Assembly: GCA_002699025.1 (NCBI GenBank)
Contig: PABA01000119.1
Coordinates: 1-45,420, forward strand
Length of the DNA stretch: 45,420 nt
Direction: 5' to 3'
Origin: Sandaracinus sp.
GTDB taxonomy: Bacteria; Myxococcota_A; Polyangia; Polyangiales; Houyiibacteriaceae
Shown here: in pieces, positions 7,613-16,631 of the stretch
Position numbering within the stretch: the stretch's first letter is position 1
How the letters are laid out: each line of letters begins with the position of its first letter
Translations under genes and position numbers: made by a program
Notes under the pieces: generated by a model
Database searches by the model: none
The model's input: only the letters and a program-made list of their open reading frames with translations
Told to the model about the DNA's origin: nothing

Positions 7613-9658
7613 TCAAGCGGCGCGCAGGGCGGCCGCCACGAGCGCCTCGGGCACGGGCTCGTAGGCCCGCGGACGGTGCGCGTGCTGACCGCGCCCGTGG
7701 CTGAGCCCGGCGAGCTCCCCGGCGTAGCCGAAGAGCTCGGCGAGCGGCGCCTCGGCCGCGACCCGCGTGCGCTCGCCCTCGGCCTCCATGCCCACGACCC
7801 GCGCCCGTCGCCGAGCGAGGTCGCCGAGCAGGTCGCCGAGCGCGTCCGAAGGCACGCTCACCTCGAGGTCGACCCAGGGCTCGAGGAGCACCGGGCCGGC
7901 CTCCCGACACGCCTCCGCCACGGCCGTGGCGGCGACGCGCTGGAAGTCGCGATCGTGCGAGTCGTTCGGGTGGAACGAGCCGCCGAGGAGCGCGACCTCG
8001 AGGTCGACGAGCGGGAAGCCGAGCGGGCCGGAGGCCATCCCTTCGCGGAGACCCTTCTCGATCGCCGGCACGAGCTCCTTCGGGATCACCCCCTGGGTCG
8101 TGCGGTTCTCGAAGAGGAGCCCCGCGCCGGACGCCGCCGGACCGAGCCGGACGACCACGTGCGCGTACTGGCCCGGGCCGCCCGTCTGCTTCTTGAGCTT
8201 CACCTCGTGCTCCACGGAGCGCTGCACCGTCTCCCGGTAGGCGACCTTCGGCCGCCCGAGGGAGACGCGCACGGCGTGGTCCTCCTCGAGGTGCCTCGCG
8301 GCGATCTCGAGGTGGAGCTCGCCCATGCCGGCGAGGAGGAGCTCCCCGGTCTCCGCGTCCTCGCGAACGCGGAGCGAGGGGTCCTCCACGAGCAGGCGCC
8401 GGAGCGCCTTCCCGAGCGCGTCCCCGTCCTTGGCTTTCGCCGGGCGGATGGCCCGCTCCACGGCGGGCTCGAGCTCGGCCAGGGCCTCGAGGGTGAGGGG
8501 GTGCGCCGGGTCCGCCAGCGTGTCGCCGGTGCGGAGCTCGCCGCCGACCAGCCCCGCGATCTCGCCGGCCCGCGCGGCCTCGAGGGGCTCGCGCCGATCG
8601 GCGAAGAGGCGCACCAGGCGCCCCACGCGGAGCTCTCGGCCTTCGCGGCTGCACCAGACGCGCTGACCTTCGCGGAGCACGCCCGCGTAGACGCGCACGA
8701 AGGTGAGCGCGCCGTAGCGGTCGTGGACGACCTTGAAGGCGAGCGCGGCGAGCGGAGCCGCGTCGGTGGGCGGGCGCCGGGTGGCGCCGTCGAGGGAGAC
8801 GATGGCCCCCCGATCCTCGGGCGAGGGCAGGTAGGCCACCACCGCGTCGAGGAGGGGCTGGACGCCGCGGTTGCGGTACGCCGAGCCGCCGAGCGCCGGG
8901 ACGATGCGCCGGAGCAAGGTGGCGCGGCGGATCGCGCGCCGGAAGAGGTCCGGCGAGACGTCGCCTTCGAGCCACGCCTCGAGGAAGACCTCGTCGACGT
9001 CCGCGACGGCCTCGGCCAGACGCTCCCGCGCCGCGCGCGTCGCCTCGCGGAGCGCTCCGGGGACGGGCTCGATGGCGAGCTCGGACCCCTCGGCGTCGCG
9101 CCAGACGAGCGCGCGCTCCTCGACCACGTCGACGAGCCCCGCCACGCCCTCGCCGCCCGCCTCGGGGAGGGGGAGCGCGAGGGGCAGCACGGGCACGCCG
9201 AACGTCGCCTCGGCCTCGCGGCACGCGCGCTCGAAGCGGGCGCCCGGTCGGTCGAGCTTGTTGACGAAGAGGAGGCGCGGGAGGGCGTGGCGGTCGGCCT
9301 GCGCCCAGACGTTCTCGGTCTGCGGCTCCACGCCGGCCACGCCGTCGAGCACCACGACGACCCCGTCGAGGACGCGCAGGGAGCGGGCGACCTCGACGGT
9401 GAAGTCGACGTGCCCGGGCGTGTCCACGAGGTGGAGGTCGTGATCCTTCCAACGGCAGCGCACGGTCGCGGCCGTGATGGTGATGCCCTTCTCCTTCTCG
9501 GCGGCGCGGTGGTCCAGGGTGGCCTGGCCCTCGTGCACCTCGCCGAGGCGGCGGATCCGACCCGTGTAGAGGAGGATCCGCTCGCTGAGGGTGGTCTTGC
9601 CGGCGTCGACGTGGGCGACGATGCCGAAGTTGCGAATGCGGGTGATGTCGTAGGTCAT
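7613..9658 (-). CDS. fusA-like: Elongation factor G paralogue, divergent
   Basis: A 681-residue translational GTPase. The GTPase motifs are AHVDAGKTT (15-23), GITIT, DTPGHVDF and NKLDRPGA. Domain II, a domain IV start with the TGGPGQYA segment and a shortened domain V follow. The C-terminus reads GLSHGRGQHAHRPRAYEPVP where canonical EF-G has SMTQGR-G and YEEVP, so domain V is degenerate. It is slightly short for EF-G (about 690-700). The start at 9658 is set by a GGAG eight bases upstream and by the conserved first strand YDITRIRNFGI; the frame open beyond it is leader. No rpsL, rpsG or tuf lies beside it, which argues for a secondary EF-G (spd/EF-G2 type or a stress paralogue) and not the main fusA. 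Confidence 0.9.
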   Translation of the reverse strand: MTYDITRIRNFGIVAHVDAGKTTLSERILLYTGRIRRLGEVHEGQATLDHRAAEKEKGITITAATVRCRWKDHDLHLVDTPGHVDFTVEVARSLRVLDGVVVVLDGVAGVEPQTENVWAQADRHALPRLLFVNKLDRPGARFERACREAEATFGVPVLPLALPLPEAGGEGVAGLVDVVEERALVWRDAEGSELAIEPVPGALREATRAARERLAEAVADVDEVFLEAWLEGDVSPDLFRRAIRRATLLRRIVPALGGSAYRNRGVQPLLDAVVAYLPSPEDRGAIVSLDGATRRPPTDAAPLAALAFKVVHDRYGALTFVRVYAGVLREGQRVWCSREGRELRVGRLVRLFADRREPLEAARAGEIAGLVGGELRTGDTLADPAHPLTLEALAELEPAVERAIRPAKAKDGDALGKALRRLLVEDPSLRVREDAETGELLLAGMGELHLEIAARHLEEDHAVRVSLGRPKVAYRETVQRSVEHEVKLKKQTGGPGQYAHVVVRLGPAASGAGLLFENRTTQGVIPKELVPAIEKGLREGMASGPLGFPLVDLEVALLGGSFHPNDSHDRDFQRVAATAVAEACREAGPVLLEPWVDLEVSVPSDALGDLLGDLARRRARVVGMEAEGERTRVAAEAPLAELFGYAGELAGLSHGRGQHAHRPRAYEPVPEALVAAALRAA

Positions 9659-10173
9659 GATCGAGCTCCGGCCCTCGCCTGGAGGGCCGCGCGACGCAGG
9701 GGGGCGCCCCTCCGCGCCGGCCCCGGCGAAGGGGCGCAGCGCAGGTGTCGGCGCGCGCGGTCGCGAAGCGCACGCCGGGGCGCGGTGCCGGGCCCCGTCG
9801 GGACGCGGCATGCCGGCGCACCGGCACCGGTGCGGTGCGCCTCCGCGGCGGGAGCGCGGCCCCCTCGTCAGGGAGACGAGAGCGCGCGCTCGCTCGACCG
9901 CCGCGGCCTCAGCTCGATGCCGGCCAGACGCAGATCACCGCGTAGTCCGCGGAGCGCGGACGCCAGACGACGAAGTCGGGGCAGCGGGAGAGCATCGTGG
10001 CCTCGGGTCGCCCCGGGAGGGCGATGCGCGAAAGGCTAACCACGCCCGCGGGGCGCGCAAGGACCGTCGCGCGCAGCCCCCGGAGTCCCGAACGAGCGGG
10101 GGGCACCCCAGAGACGCCCGAGGGGGTCGAGGAGCGCTCCCCTCATCCCCGACGCGGCCCGCGGCGCGACGCG
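9659..10173. other. Spacer upstream of the EF-G paralogue with a long palindrome
   Basis: This 515-base stretch has no clear gene. At 9816-9840 lies a near-perfect inverted repeat: arms GCGCACC and GGTGCGC enclose the palindrome GCACCGGTGC, with one extra G. It would lie about 160 bases upstream of the EF-G start codon on the leftward transcript and could be an operator or leader structure. A 28-codon leftward frame at 9909-9995 is listed separately. Confidence 0.4.
9909..9995 (-). CDS. Possible 28-residue small protein
   Basis: A short leftward frame starting at ATG 9995 with a GAGG five bases upstream. Its product is Cys/Trp/Val-rich (two cysteines, two tryptophans), unlike the Arg/Ala/Gly-rich chance frames typical here. 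It extends upstream in frame to 10106 without a better start. It lies between the unknown gene ending at 10174 and the EF-G paralogue on the same strand. It could be a leader peptide or chance. Confidence 0.2.
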   Translation of the reverse strand: MLSRCPDFVVWRPRSADYAVICVWPASS

Positions 10174-11343
10174 CTACAGCTTCAGCGCGGCGAAGCGCCG
10201 AGCGGCGCGCGGGTGGAGCGCCTCGACCGTGCCGCGGGCGGCCCCGCGGTCGAGGTAGCGCTCCTCGCGGGAGCCGTCCTCGCGCTCGATCTTCAGCGAG
10301 AGCTCCTTCGGCGAGGGGCTCCGCCGCGCGATCTCGTGGACGACGGGAGCGAAGACCTCGACCAGCCGATCGATCAAGAGCCCCGGCTTCGGGTCCGCCC
10401 AGCACTCGGTCTCGCCCACGTGCACGGTCAGGATCGCGTCCCGATGCTCCATGGCCTCCCGCCCGACCTTCGCGAGCGCCGCCCAGAGCCCGGTCATCTT
10501 CTCGATGTCGCCGGGGACGGCCGGGAAGAGCTTCGTCCCGTCCGCCGACTCGCGCTCGATCTCCGCGTAGATGCCCTCGTCCTGCCGCTCGAGCACCAGC
10601 GTGACCGGCCCGCGCTTGTCGTCCATCTTCCGCCGGAGCGCGATCTCCGCCCGCTCCTTGCCGATGCGCGCGGCGACGATGGTGTGATCACCGACGCGCA
10701 TCATCTCGCGGGTCATGTCGCGCCGGAAGAGCTTCTTCTTCATGCCGACCTGGAGCTTCTCCAGCTCCTCGGAGACGCTCGCGACCTTGCGCGGCTCCTG
10801 CCAGGCCTCGAAGCGCTCGACGTCGACGTGGAAGCACACGTCGATGGGCCCGGGGATGCGCCGCGTGGCCTCGATGGCGTAGCGGCCGCCTTCGAGCGCC
10901 AGCCGCGCGTCGTGCACCACGCCCACCTCGCTCCCGAGGAGGAAGCGCTCGAGGCGCTCGCGCACGCCCGCGCGATGCATCTCCATGTTCTTCAGGTCCT
11001 CGGCGTTCCCCCGGCGGAGCTCGGCGTCCTCGCTCTCGAGCTTCTCCTTCGTCGCGTCGCGGACGAACGCCAGGATGCGCTCCCCGAGCTCGCTCGCCGC
11101 CGGGTGCGAGGTGTCCGTGAGGAGCGTCGTGCCGAGCCCGGCCTCCGCCTCGTCGGCGAAGCGGCGGATGGCCTCCTTGGCCTGCTCCACGCTCGCGGCC
11201 CGGACCTGCATGGCGCGCTCGATCTCGTCGATGGCGGCGAGGTGGTTCGCCGCGTCGCCCCCGAGCCGGAGGAAGTCACGGAGCGTCTCGAGGAAATCGA
11301 AGCGCCACGGGAAGGGCTCGGAGTCGGCGAAGAGGTATTGCAC
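10174..11343 (-). CDS. Conserved protein of unknown function
   Basis: A 389-residue soluble, charged protein that I do not recognise as a named family. There is no signal peptide or membrane segment. Residues from about 40 to 130 are rich in Glu, Arg, Leu and Ala in a helical, coiled-coil-like pattern. The middle and C-terminal parts look alpha/beta. The GTG start at 11343 follows a GGGGGA ribosome site by five bases, and the N-terminus (QYLFADSEPFPW) is distinctive. The frame continues far upstream only as a shadow of the caspase gene on the other strand. It is divergent from the caspase lipoprotein gene with a 111-base spacer that must hold both promoters. No function can be assigned. Confidence 0.8.
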   Translation of the reverse strand: MQYLFADSEPFPWRFDFLETLRDFLRLGGDAANHLAAIDEIERAMQVRAASVEQAKEAIRRFADEAEAGLGTTLLTDTSHPAASELGERILAFVRDATKEKLESEDAELRRGNAEDLKNMEMHRAGVRERLERFLLGSEVGVVHDARLALEGGRYAIEATRRIPGPIDVCFHVDVERFEAWQEPRKVASVSEELEKLQVGMKKKLFRRDMTREMMRVGDHTIVAARIGKERAEIALRRKMDDKRGPVTLVLERQDEGIYAEIERESADGTKLFPAVPGDIEKMTGLWAALAKVGREAMEHRDAILTVHVGETECWADPKPGLLIDRLVEVFAPVVHEIARRSPSPKELSLKIEREDGSREERYLDRGAARGTVEALHPRAARRFAALKL

Positions 11344-11454
11344 CAATCCCCCGACGGTAGACCGCCGCGCGCGGCCACGGCAATCGGGAGCGCGGGGGCG
11401 TCCGGGCGAAGCGCGACGCGGCCACGCGGGGGCTGATACCCTGGGCGGGACACG

Positions 11455-14400
11455 ATGCGTGGATCCCGGCCTCTTCGCGCGCGCCCCGCGGCGCTCTCTC
11501 TCACCCTCGCTCTCGGCCTCGCCGCCTGCTCGACCTGCGGCGGCGGCGACGACGACGAGAACAAAGACCAACGGCAGGGCGCGCCCGAGGTCGCGGCGCC
11601 GACGGCGAGCCTCCTCGACCAGCAGGGCACGCTGGCGGGGAACGGCTCGGCGCGGGCCAACTTCGACGTCCCCGTCCAGCAGGGCGACCACCTGCAGGTG
11701 ACGCTCACGTCCACGGCCTTCGACCCGGTGCTCGAGGTCACGCCGCCGGGCGGCGGCGCGCTGACGAACGACGACTGGCAAGGGAGCCGGAGCGAGTCCC
11801 GGCTCGGGCTCGTCGCGGCGGCCCCCGGCGTCATGAAGGTCACGGTCACGAGCTTCCAGCCCGGCGCCTCCGGGGCCTTCCGCGTGCAGGTGCAGCGCGT
11901 GGGAGGGGCCACCGCGGCGCCGCAGGCCGGCGCGCCGACCGTGGCAGGCCACCAGCTCCTCCCGGCCGGCGGGACGCGGGAGGGCGAGGTGGGCCCGGGC
12001 GACGCGACCCTCGCCGACGGGCGCGCCAACGAGATGATCATGGTGCAGGGCGCCGACGCCGGGCCGCTGGAGCTGCGCATCGAGGCGACGGGGGCGACCG
12101 TGCCGCTCGCGCTCGTGATGGACCCGCAGGGCCACTCGCTGAACCCGACCGGCTCCGGCGTCTACCCGATCACCCAGCCGGGGCCGCACCGCCTCCAGCT
12201 CATCGCGCCGGCTGCCGGCCAGACCGCCGGGTACCGGGCGACGCTCCAGAGCGCGCAGCAGATGACGACGCCGACGCTCTCGCGCTCGCACCACCAGCTC
12301 CCGCCGCAGACGACCGGCGCCGCGCTCGGGCTCGGGCAGACGCAGAGCGGACAGCTCGGCGACGGCACGGACACGGCCCTGCCGACGGGCGAGCCCGCGG
12401 ACCTCTACCTGCTCCAGGGGCGCGCGGGGCAGCAGGTGCGCGTCGAGATGCGCTCGGAGGCCTTCGACAGCTACCTGATGGTCGTCGGGCCCTCCGGGCA
12501 GCATTGGGAGAACGACGACACGAGCGGCACGCTGCACTCGGCGCTCGACCTCCAGCTCCCGAGCGCCGGCACCTACCGGGTCGTGGCGACCGCCTACCGA
12601 GCCGGCATGCAGGGGCCCTACGAGCTCAAGGTGCAGGAGAGCCGCGGCGGGAACCTCCTCGCGGCGACGGCACGGACGCCGACCCCGGGCGCGACGACGC
12701 CGGCGACCGCGGGGGCCGAGGTGACGCGCCAGGGGAGCCTCGCGCAGGGCGACCAGACGCTGAACAGCGGCGAGCTCGCCGACAGCTACAACTTCACCTG
12801 GCAGGCCGGCGCGACCTACGACGTCTCGGTCGAGTCGAGCGACTTCGACACCTACGTGATCGTGCGCAAGCCCGACGGCACGCAGCAGGACAACGACGAC
12901 GTGCAGCAGGGGAACACCAACTCCGGGCTGCAGGTCGCCGTCAGCCAGGCCGGCGCCTACCAGGTCATCGTCACCAGCTACCGGCCCGGCGAGACGGGCG
13001 CCTACACGCTCCGCATCGCGCCGCGCGGTGGTGGTGGTGGTGGCGGCGGCGCGGCGGCGCCCTCCCCGGCCCCGAGCGCGGCGGGCGGCGAGGTGACCGA
13101 GGGCGAGCTGGCGCAGGGCGACCGCACGCTGAACAGCGGCGAGTTCGCGGACACGCACACGCTGAACCTCACGGCGGGGCAGCGCGTGCGGGTGGAGGCG
13201 CGCTCGACCGCCTTCGACACCTACCTGATCCTCCGCGAGCCCAGCGGCGAGCAGCAGGACAACGACGACGCGCCCGGGGGCGGCACGACGAACTCGCGCA
13301 TCGATCTCGTCGCCCAGCAGGCCGGCGCCTACCAGGTCACGGTGACCAGCTACCGCCCCGGCGAGCAGGGGCCCTATCAGCTGGTCGTGAGCGACGGGGC
13401 GGGCGGTGGCGCGGCGGCGCCCTCCCCGGCCCCGGCGCCCCAGGCGGAGGCCCAGCCGGCGACCGGCGACATGGTGCGCGGCGAGCTGGCGCAGGGGGAT
13501 CAGACGCTCGACAGCGGCGAGTTCGCGGACGCCTACAGCCGGAGCTTCCAGGCCGGCCAGTCGGTGCAGATCCGGCTCGCCTCGAGCGCCCTCGACCCCT
13601 ACCTGATCGTGCGCACGCCGAGCGGCCGGCAGCTCGACAACGACGACCTCACGCCGCAGACGCGGAACGCCGGCGTGGACATCCCGGCGGCCGAGGCGGG
13701 CACCTACCGCATCCTCGCCACCAGCTACCGACCCGGTGAGACGGGCGCCTACGAGCTGAGCTTCGGCGCCGGCCAGGCCGTGCCCCGGCCGAGCGGTGCG
13801 GGCGGGAGCGCCGGGAGCGGGGGGAGCGAGGGCGGGCGCGTCTTCGGGCTCTTCGCCGGGATCACCGACTACCCGGACGGCGTGGGCGACCTGCCCGAGT
13901 GCGCGAACGACGCCATCAAGCTGGCCGAGACGCTCCGCGAGGCGGGCCTGCTCCAGGAGGCGAACCAGGTCGTGCTCACGGACGCGCAGGCGAACCGGCA
14001 GAACATGCGCGACGCCATGCAGCGCTTCGCCGGAGAGATGGGGCCCGAGGACATCTTCGTCTTCTTCTACTCCGGCCACGGCGGGCAGACGCAGGGGAGC
14101 TCGGACCCGCGGGAGATCGACGGAACCGACGAGTACCTGGTGCTGCACGACGGCCCCGTGCTCGACAACGACCTGGCGACGCTCTTCGATCCGGTGCGGG
14201 CGCGGGTGTCGGTGGTCGCGCTCGACGCCTGCTTCAGCGGCGGCTTCGCGAAGGACCTGATCACGCGGCCCGGGCGCGTGGGCTTCTTCTCGTCGGAGGA
14301 GGACGTGCTCAGCGCCGTCGCGGGGCAGTTCCAGGCGGGCGGCTACCTGAGCCACTTCATCCGGCTGGCGGTCTCCGGGGACGCGGACATGTCGCCGCGC

Positions 14401-14553
14401 GATCGGGTGCTCACGGTCGGCGAGCTGAGCCACTTCCTCTACACGCAGTTCGGCCGGCACGCGACGGACGTGCAGCTCCAGGGCGCCTACCAGCACCTGG
14501 TGGTGGACCGGGGCGCGGTGACGTCGGACCAGGTGCTGTGGGCGTACCGCTAG
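11455..14553 (+). CDS. Lipoprotein with six PPC-like repeats and a C-terminal caspase (C14) domain
   Basis: A 1032-residue secreted lipoprotein. The signal peptide ends in the lipobox LAAC, with C25 as the lipid site. Then follow six beta-sandwich repeats of the pre-peptidase C-terminal type (about residues 50-150, 180-265, 295-395, 420-520, 545-645 and 670-768). Five carry the motif pattern FD-x-YL...NDD and most end in SYRPGE-x-GAY. The second is degenerate and lacks NDD. Low-complexity Gly/Ala/Pro linkers separate them. Residues 794-1025 are a caspase-like peptidase with the His-Cys dyad H875 (YSGHGG) and C926 (LDACFSGG), both intact. This makes it a bacterial orthocaspase/metacaspase-type enzyme placed in the periplasm or on the outer membrane. 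Substrates are unknown. Confidence 0.9.
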   Translation: MRGSRPLRARPAALSLTLALGLAACSTCGGGDDDENKDQRQGAPEVAAPTASLLDQQGTLAGNGSARANFDVPVQQGDHLQVTLTSTAFDPVLEVTPPGGGALTNDDWQGSRSESRLGLVAAAPGVMKVTVTSFQPGASGAFRVQVQRVGGATAAPQAGAPTVAGHQLLPAGGTREGEVGPGDATLADGRANEMIMVQGADAGPLELRIEATGATVPLALVMDPQGHSLNPTGSGVYPITQPGPHRLQLIAPAAGQTAGYRATLQSAQQMTTPTLSRSHHQLPPQTTGAALGLGQTQSGQLGDGTDTALPTGEPADLYLLQGRAGQQVRVEMRSEAFDSYLMVVGPSGQHWENDDTSGTLHSALDLQLPSAGTYRVVATAYRAGMQGPYELKVQESRGGNLLAATARTPTPGATTPATAGAEVTRQGSLAQGDQTLNSGELADSYNFTWQAGATYDVSVESSDFDTYVIVRKPDGTQQDNDDVQQGNTNSGLQVAVSQAGAYQVIVTSYRPGETGAYTLRIAPRGGGGGGGGAAAPSPAPSAAGGEVTEGELAQGDRTLNSGEFADTHTLNLTAGQRVRVEARSTAFDTYLILREPSGEQQDNDDAPGGGTTNSRIDLVAQQAGAYQVTVTSYRPGEQGPYQLVVSDGAGGGAAAPSPAPAPQAEAQPATGDMVRGELAQGDQTLDSGEFADAYSRSFQAGQSVQIRLASSALDPYLIVRTPSGRQLDNDDLTPQTRNAGVDIPAAEAGTYRILATSYRPGETGAYELSFGAGQAVPRPSGAGGSAGSGGSEGGRVFGLFAGITDYPDGVGDLPECANDAIKLAETLREAGLLQEANQVVLTDAQANRQNMRDAMQRFAGEMGPEDIFVFFYSGHGGQTQGSSDPREIDGTDEYLVLHDGPVLDNDLATLFDPVRARVSVVALDACFSGGFAKDLITRPGRVGFFSSEEDVLSAVAGQFQAGGYLSHFIRLAVSGDADMSPRDRVLTVGELSHFLYTQFGRHATDVQLQGAYQHLVVDRGAVTSDQVLWAYR

Positions 14554-14737
14554 GGACCGGCCCCCGGCCGACCGCTCGGGTGAAGTCCGCGGGTTCTCGC
14601 GGAAGGGGCGCGTCCTCGTGCTCGGCCTCGCACGGGCCGTGCTCCGGGCCTCTCGGCGCCGGCGCGCCGCGGAGGGCCACGACGTGCTCCCATCGGCGAC
14701 GTGCAGGTCGTGCGCGGGGCGGCGCAAGGTTGGCGCC

Positions 14738-15571
14738 ATGAACGGCGCTGCGAAGAGCTCCGGGTGGAGCGCGGGCGCGCGGGGGATGCGCCGGGGCGCT
14801 GGTGCGTTTCGTGCTCCGCGGTGGGCCATGCGCTCGGGGATCGTCGCCGTCGCCTTCTCGGCCGTGTTCGCCCTCGCGCCGGGCGCGCGGGCGGACTGGA
14901 CCGACGTCATTGCGCCGCGGCGCTGCGCGGGGTGCACGGAGGGCGTGCTCGGGGCGGGCTTCGGCTTCGACGTGGACAGCACGCAGCGGCGCGCCGTGGT
15001 CGGCGGGGACCTCCGCTGGAACAGCACCTGGCCGCTCTTTCTGTCCATCGACGGGACGGGCATGGTCGGCGGGGCGCCCCACTCGATCGTGATCGTCTCG
15101 GGGCGCGCGGGCTGGGATTCGCGCTGGGTCGCGCTCGGGGCGAGCTACGACGCGGCCCACGGGCAGGCCGACGCGAGCGAGAGCGCGGGGGCCGTGGTCC
15201 CGACGACGATGTACGTGGGCGGCTATCTGCGCCTCGGCGCGGCGGACGGGCTGCGGCTCGAGGGGTCGCTCGGCGGGGGATTCTGGAGCGACCACGACGA
15301 GGGCGGCGGCTGGCTCCTGCGGACCGGGCTCGGCGTGCCGCTCTTCGCGCGCGACGGACATCGGGTCGAGCTGGGCGTGCACCTCGACTGGGCCCAGGAC
15401 GCGCCGGAGCTGCTCTTCGGGCGGGCCGGGCTCCGCTGGGCGACGGCGCGCCACTTCGTCCTCGGCTTCTCGGTGTTCCACGCACGGGACGCCGGGCTCG
15501 AGTACCGCGGCGGGATGATCCTGGTGGGCTTCCGGCACCGCCGGGGGCAGCTCCGCAGCGCGCTCCGCTGA
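14738..15571 (+). CDS. Probable outer-membrane beta-barrel or secreted protein
   Basis: About 277 residues from ATG 14738, which has an AAGG eight bases upstream; ATG 14828 is the alternative and would leave a compact signal peptide starting MRSGIVAVAFSAVFALAPGA. The mature part begins ADWTDVIAPRRCAGCTEG with a CxxC and continues as alternating aromatic/hydrophobic strands with Gly turns up to the C-terminus (strands ending in LVGFRHRR). This fits a small 8-10 strand barrel. No named family is recognised. It follows the caspase lipoprotein on the same strand after a 184-base gap, so joint expression is possible but not shown. Confidence 0.7.
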   Translation: MNGAAKSSGWSAGARGMRRGAGAFRAPRWAMRSGIVAVAFSAVFALAPGARADWTDVIAPRRCAGCTEGVLGAGFGFDVDSTQRRAVVGGDLRWNSTWPLFLSIDGTGMVGGAPHSIVIVSGRAGWDSRWVALGASYDAAHGQADASESAGAVVPTTMYVGGYLRLGAADGLRLEGSLGGGFWSDHDEGGGWLLRTGLGVPLFARDGHRVELGVHLDWAQDAPELLFGRAGLRWATARHFVLGFSVFHARDAGLEYRGGMILVGFRHRRGQLRSALR

Positions 15572-15584
15572 GCGGCGCGGCGGG

Positions 15585-15607
15585 GCGGCGCGGCGGGGCC
15601 GCGCCGC
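15585..15607 (+). terminator. Perfect GC hairpin after the barrel-protein gene
   Basis: Arms GCGGCGCGGC and GCCGCGCCGC are exact complements of ten bases around a GGG loop, starting 14 bases after the stop at 15571. No T-run follows, so this is a hairpin of terminator position but not a classic intrinsic terminator. The rest of the gap up to 15914 is GC-rich low-complexity sequence with no gene seen. Confidence 0.45.
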
Positions 15608-15914
15608 GGGGGTCGGGAGGGGGCTCGGGCGCTTTGGGGAGGCCGGGGACGAGGTCGCGCGGGCCGGAGGGCTTCGCAGTGAGGCGGCGATGGGGGTCGG
15701 GGAACTCGGGCATGCGGGGACGGCGGCGCGGCGGGGCTCACGGGCGTCGCGCCCCGCATCGGTTCCCCGGCCCCCTTCGGCCCCGTCGGCGCCCTGCCCC
15801 TTTGCTGCGCGACCTCGCCCCCGCCGCGCGCCCGGGGTGCGAGATGCTCCTGTCTCCCTCCGGAAGGGCGCGGGAGTGAGGGAGCGGCGGCGGGGGCGGG
15901 GTAGGATGCGCGCG

Positions 15915-16544
15915 ATGAATGTCTACGACCGCGAGGTGTTGCCGCGGATCACGAAGTGGCTGCTCGATCGGCCCGAGATCTTCGCGCTGCGGAAGAAGAC
16001 GACCGCGGGGCTCCACGGGGACGTCGTCGAGATCGGCTTCGGCTCGGGGCTGAACCTGCCGGCGCTGCCCCCCGAGGTGGAACGGCTGCACGCCGTGGAC
16101 CCGGACCAGACCGGGCGGCGCATGGCCGGCGAGCTCATCGCGCGCTCCCCCGTGGACGTGGAGTTCGTGGGGCTCGACGGGCAGCGCCTGCCGCTCGCGG
16201 ACGCCTCGATGGACGGCGCCCTGAGCACGTTCACGATGTGCTCCATCCCCGATCTCGGGAAGGCCCTCGACGAGCTCTGGCGCGTGTTGAAGCCGGGCGC
16301 GGAGCTCCACTTCCTCGAGCACGGCCGCTCGGACGAGCCCGCCGTCGCGCGGCGCCAGGCGCGCATCAACCCCTTCTACACGCCCTTCGCCGGCGGCTGC
16401 CGGCTGGACGTGCCGATCGCGGAGTCCGTGCGAGCCGCCGGCTTCGAGATCACCTCGCTCTCCGCGCGCCACCGCGGCTTCCCGAAGGTCGCCTCCTACG
16501 TCCTGCGAGGCGTCGCGAGGAAGCCCGCACAGAAGAAGCCCTGA
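15915..16544 (+). CDS. Class I SAM-dependent methyltransferase, UbiE/METTL7-like
   Basis: A 209-residue methyltransferase with a Rossmann SAM fold. Motif I is VVEIGFGSG (37-45). The acidic end of strand 2 is HAVDPD near residue 60, and motif IV/post-I follows in the GALSTFTMCSI region. The FLEHGRSDEP segment and the later FAGGCRLDVPIAESVRAAGF stretch resemble the METTL7-type methyltransferase family. The substrate is unknown; lipids, thiols or quinone-like molecules are options from the family. An AGGA eight bases before ATG 15915 favours that start, with ATG 15906 (three residues longer) as the alternative. The gene stands alone on this strand and meets the convergent RNA-binding protein gene at a shared terminator hairpin. 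Confidence 0.85.
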   Translation: MNVYDREVLPRITKWLLDRPEIFALRKKTTAGLHGDVVEIGFGSGLNLPALPPEVERLHAVDPDQTGRRMAGELIARSPVDVEFVGLDGQRLPLADASMDGALSTFTMCSIPDLGKALDELWRVLKPGAELHFLEHGRSDEPAVARRQARINPFYTPFAGGCRLDVPIAESVRAAGFEITSLSARHRGFPKVASYVLRGVARKPAQKKP

Positions 16545-16576
16545 GGGAGAGAGCCCGGGCGGAAAGGGCCCGGACG

Positions 16577-16616
16577 GAAAAAGCCCCCGAGCAGCATCCG
16601 GGGCTGCTCGAGGGCT
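16577..16616 (-). terminator. Intrinsic terminator of the RRM protein gene
   Basis: On the minus strand, 16 bases after the stop at 16632, a stem of 14 pairs with one mismatch (AGCCCTCGAGCAGC with GCTGCTCGGGGGCT) encloses a six-base loop and is followed by TTTTT. This is a strong Rho-independent terminator. The stem also lies 38 bases past the stop of the rightward methyltransferase gene and may serve that gene too, but the T-run is on the leftward side. Confidence 0.85.
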
Positions 16617-16631
16617 GACTCCGAAGACGCT

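Noticed and set aside
10174-15063. A 1629-codon leftward open frame
   Set aside because: Only its last 389 codons look like protein. The rest is antisense to the caspase lipoprotein and barrel genes, with Arg/His/Pro-rich content typical of GC-driven shadows.
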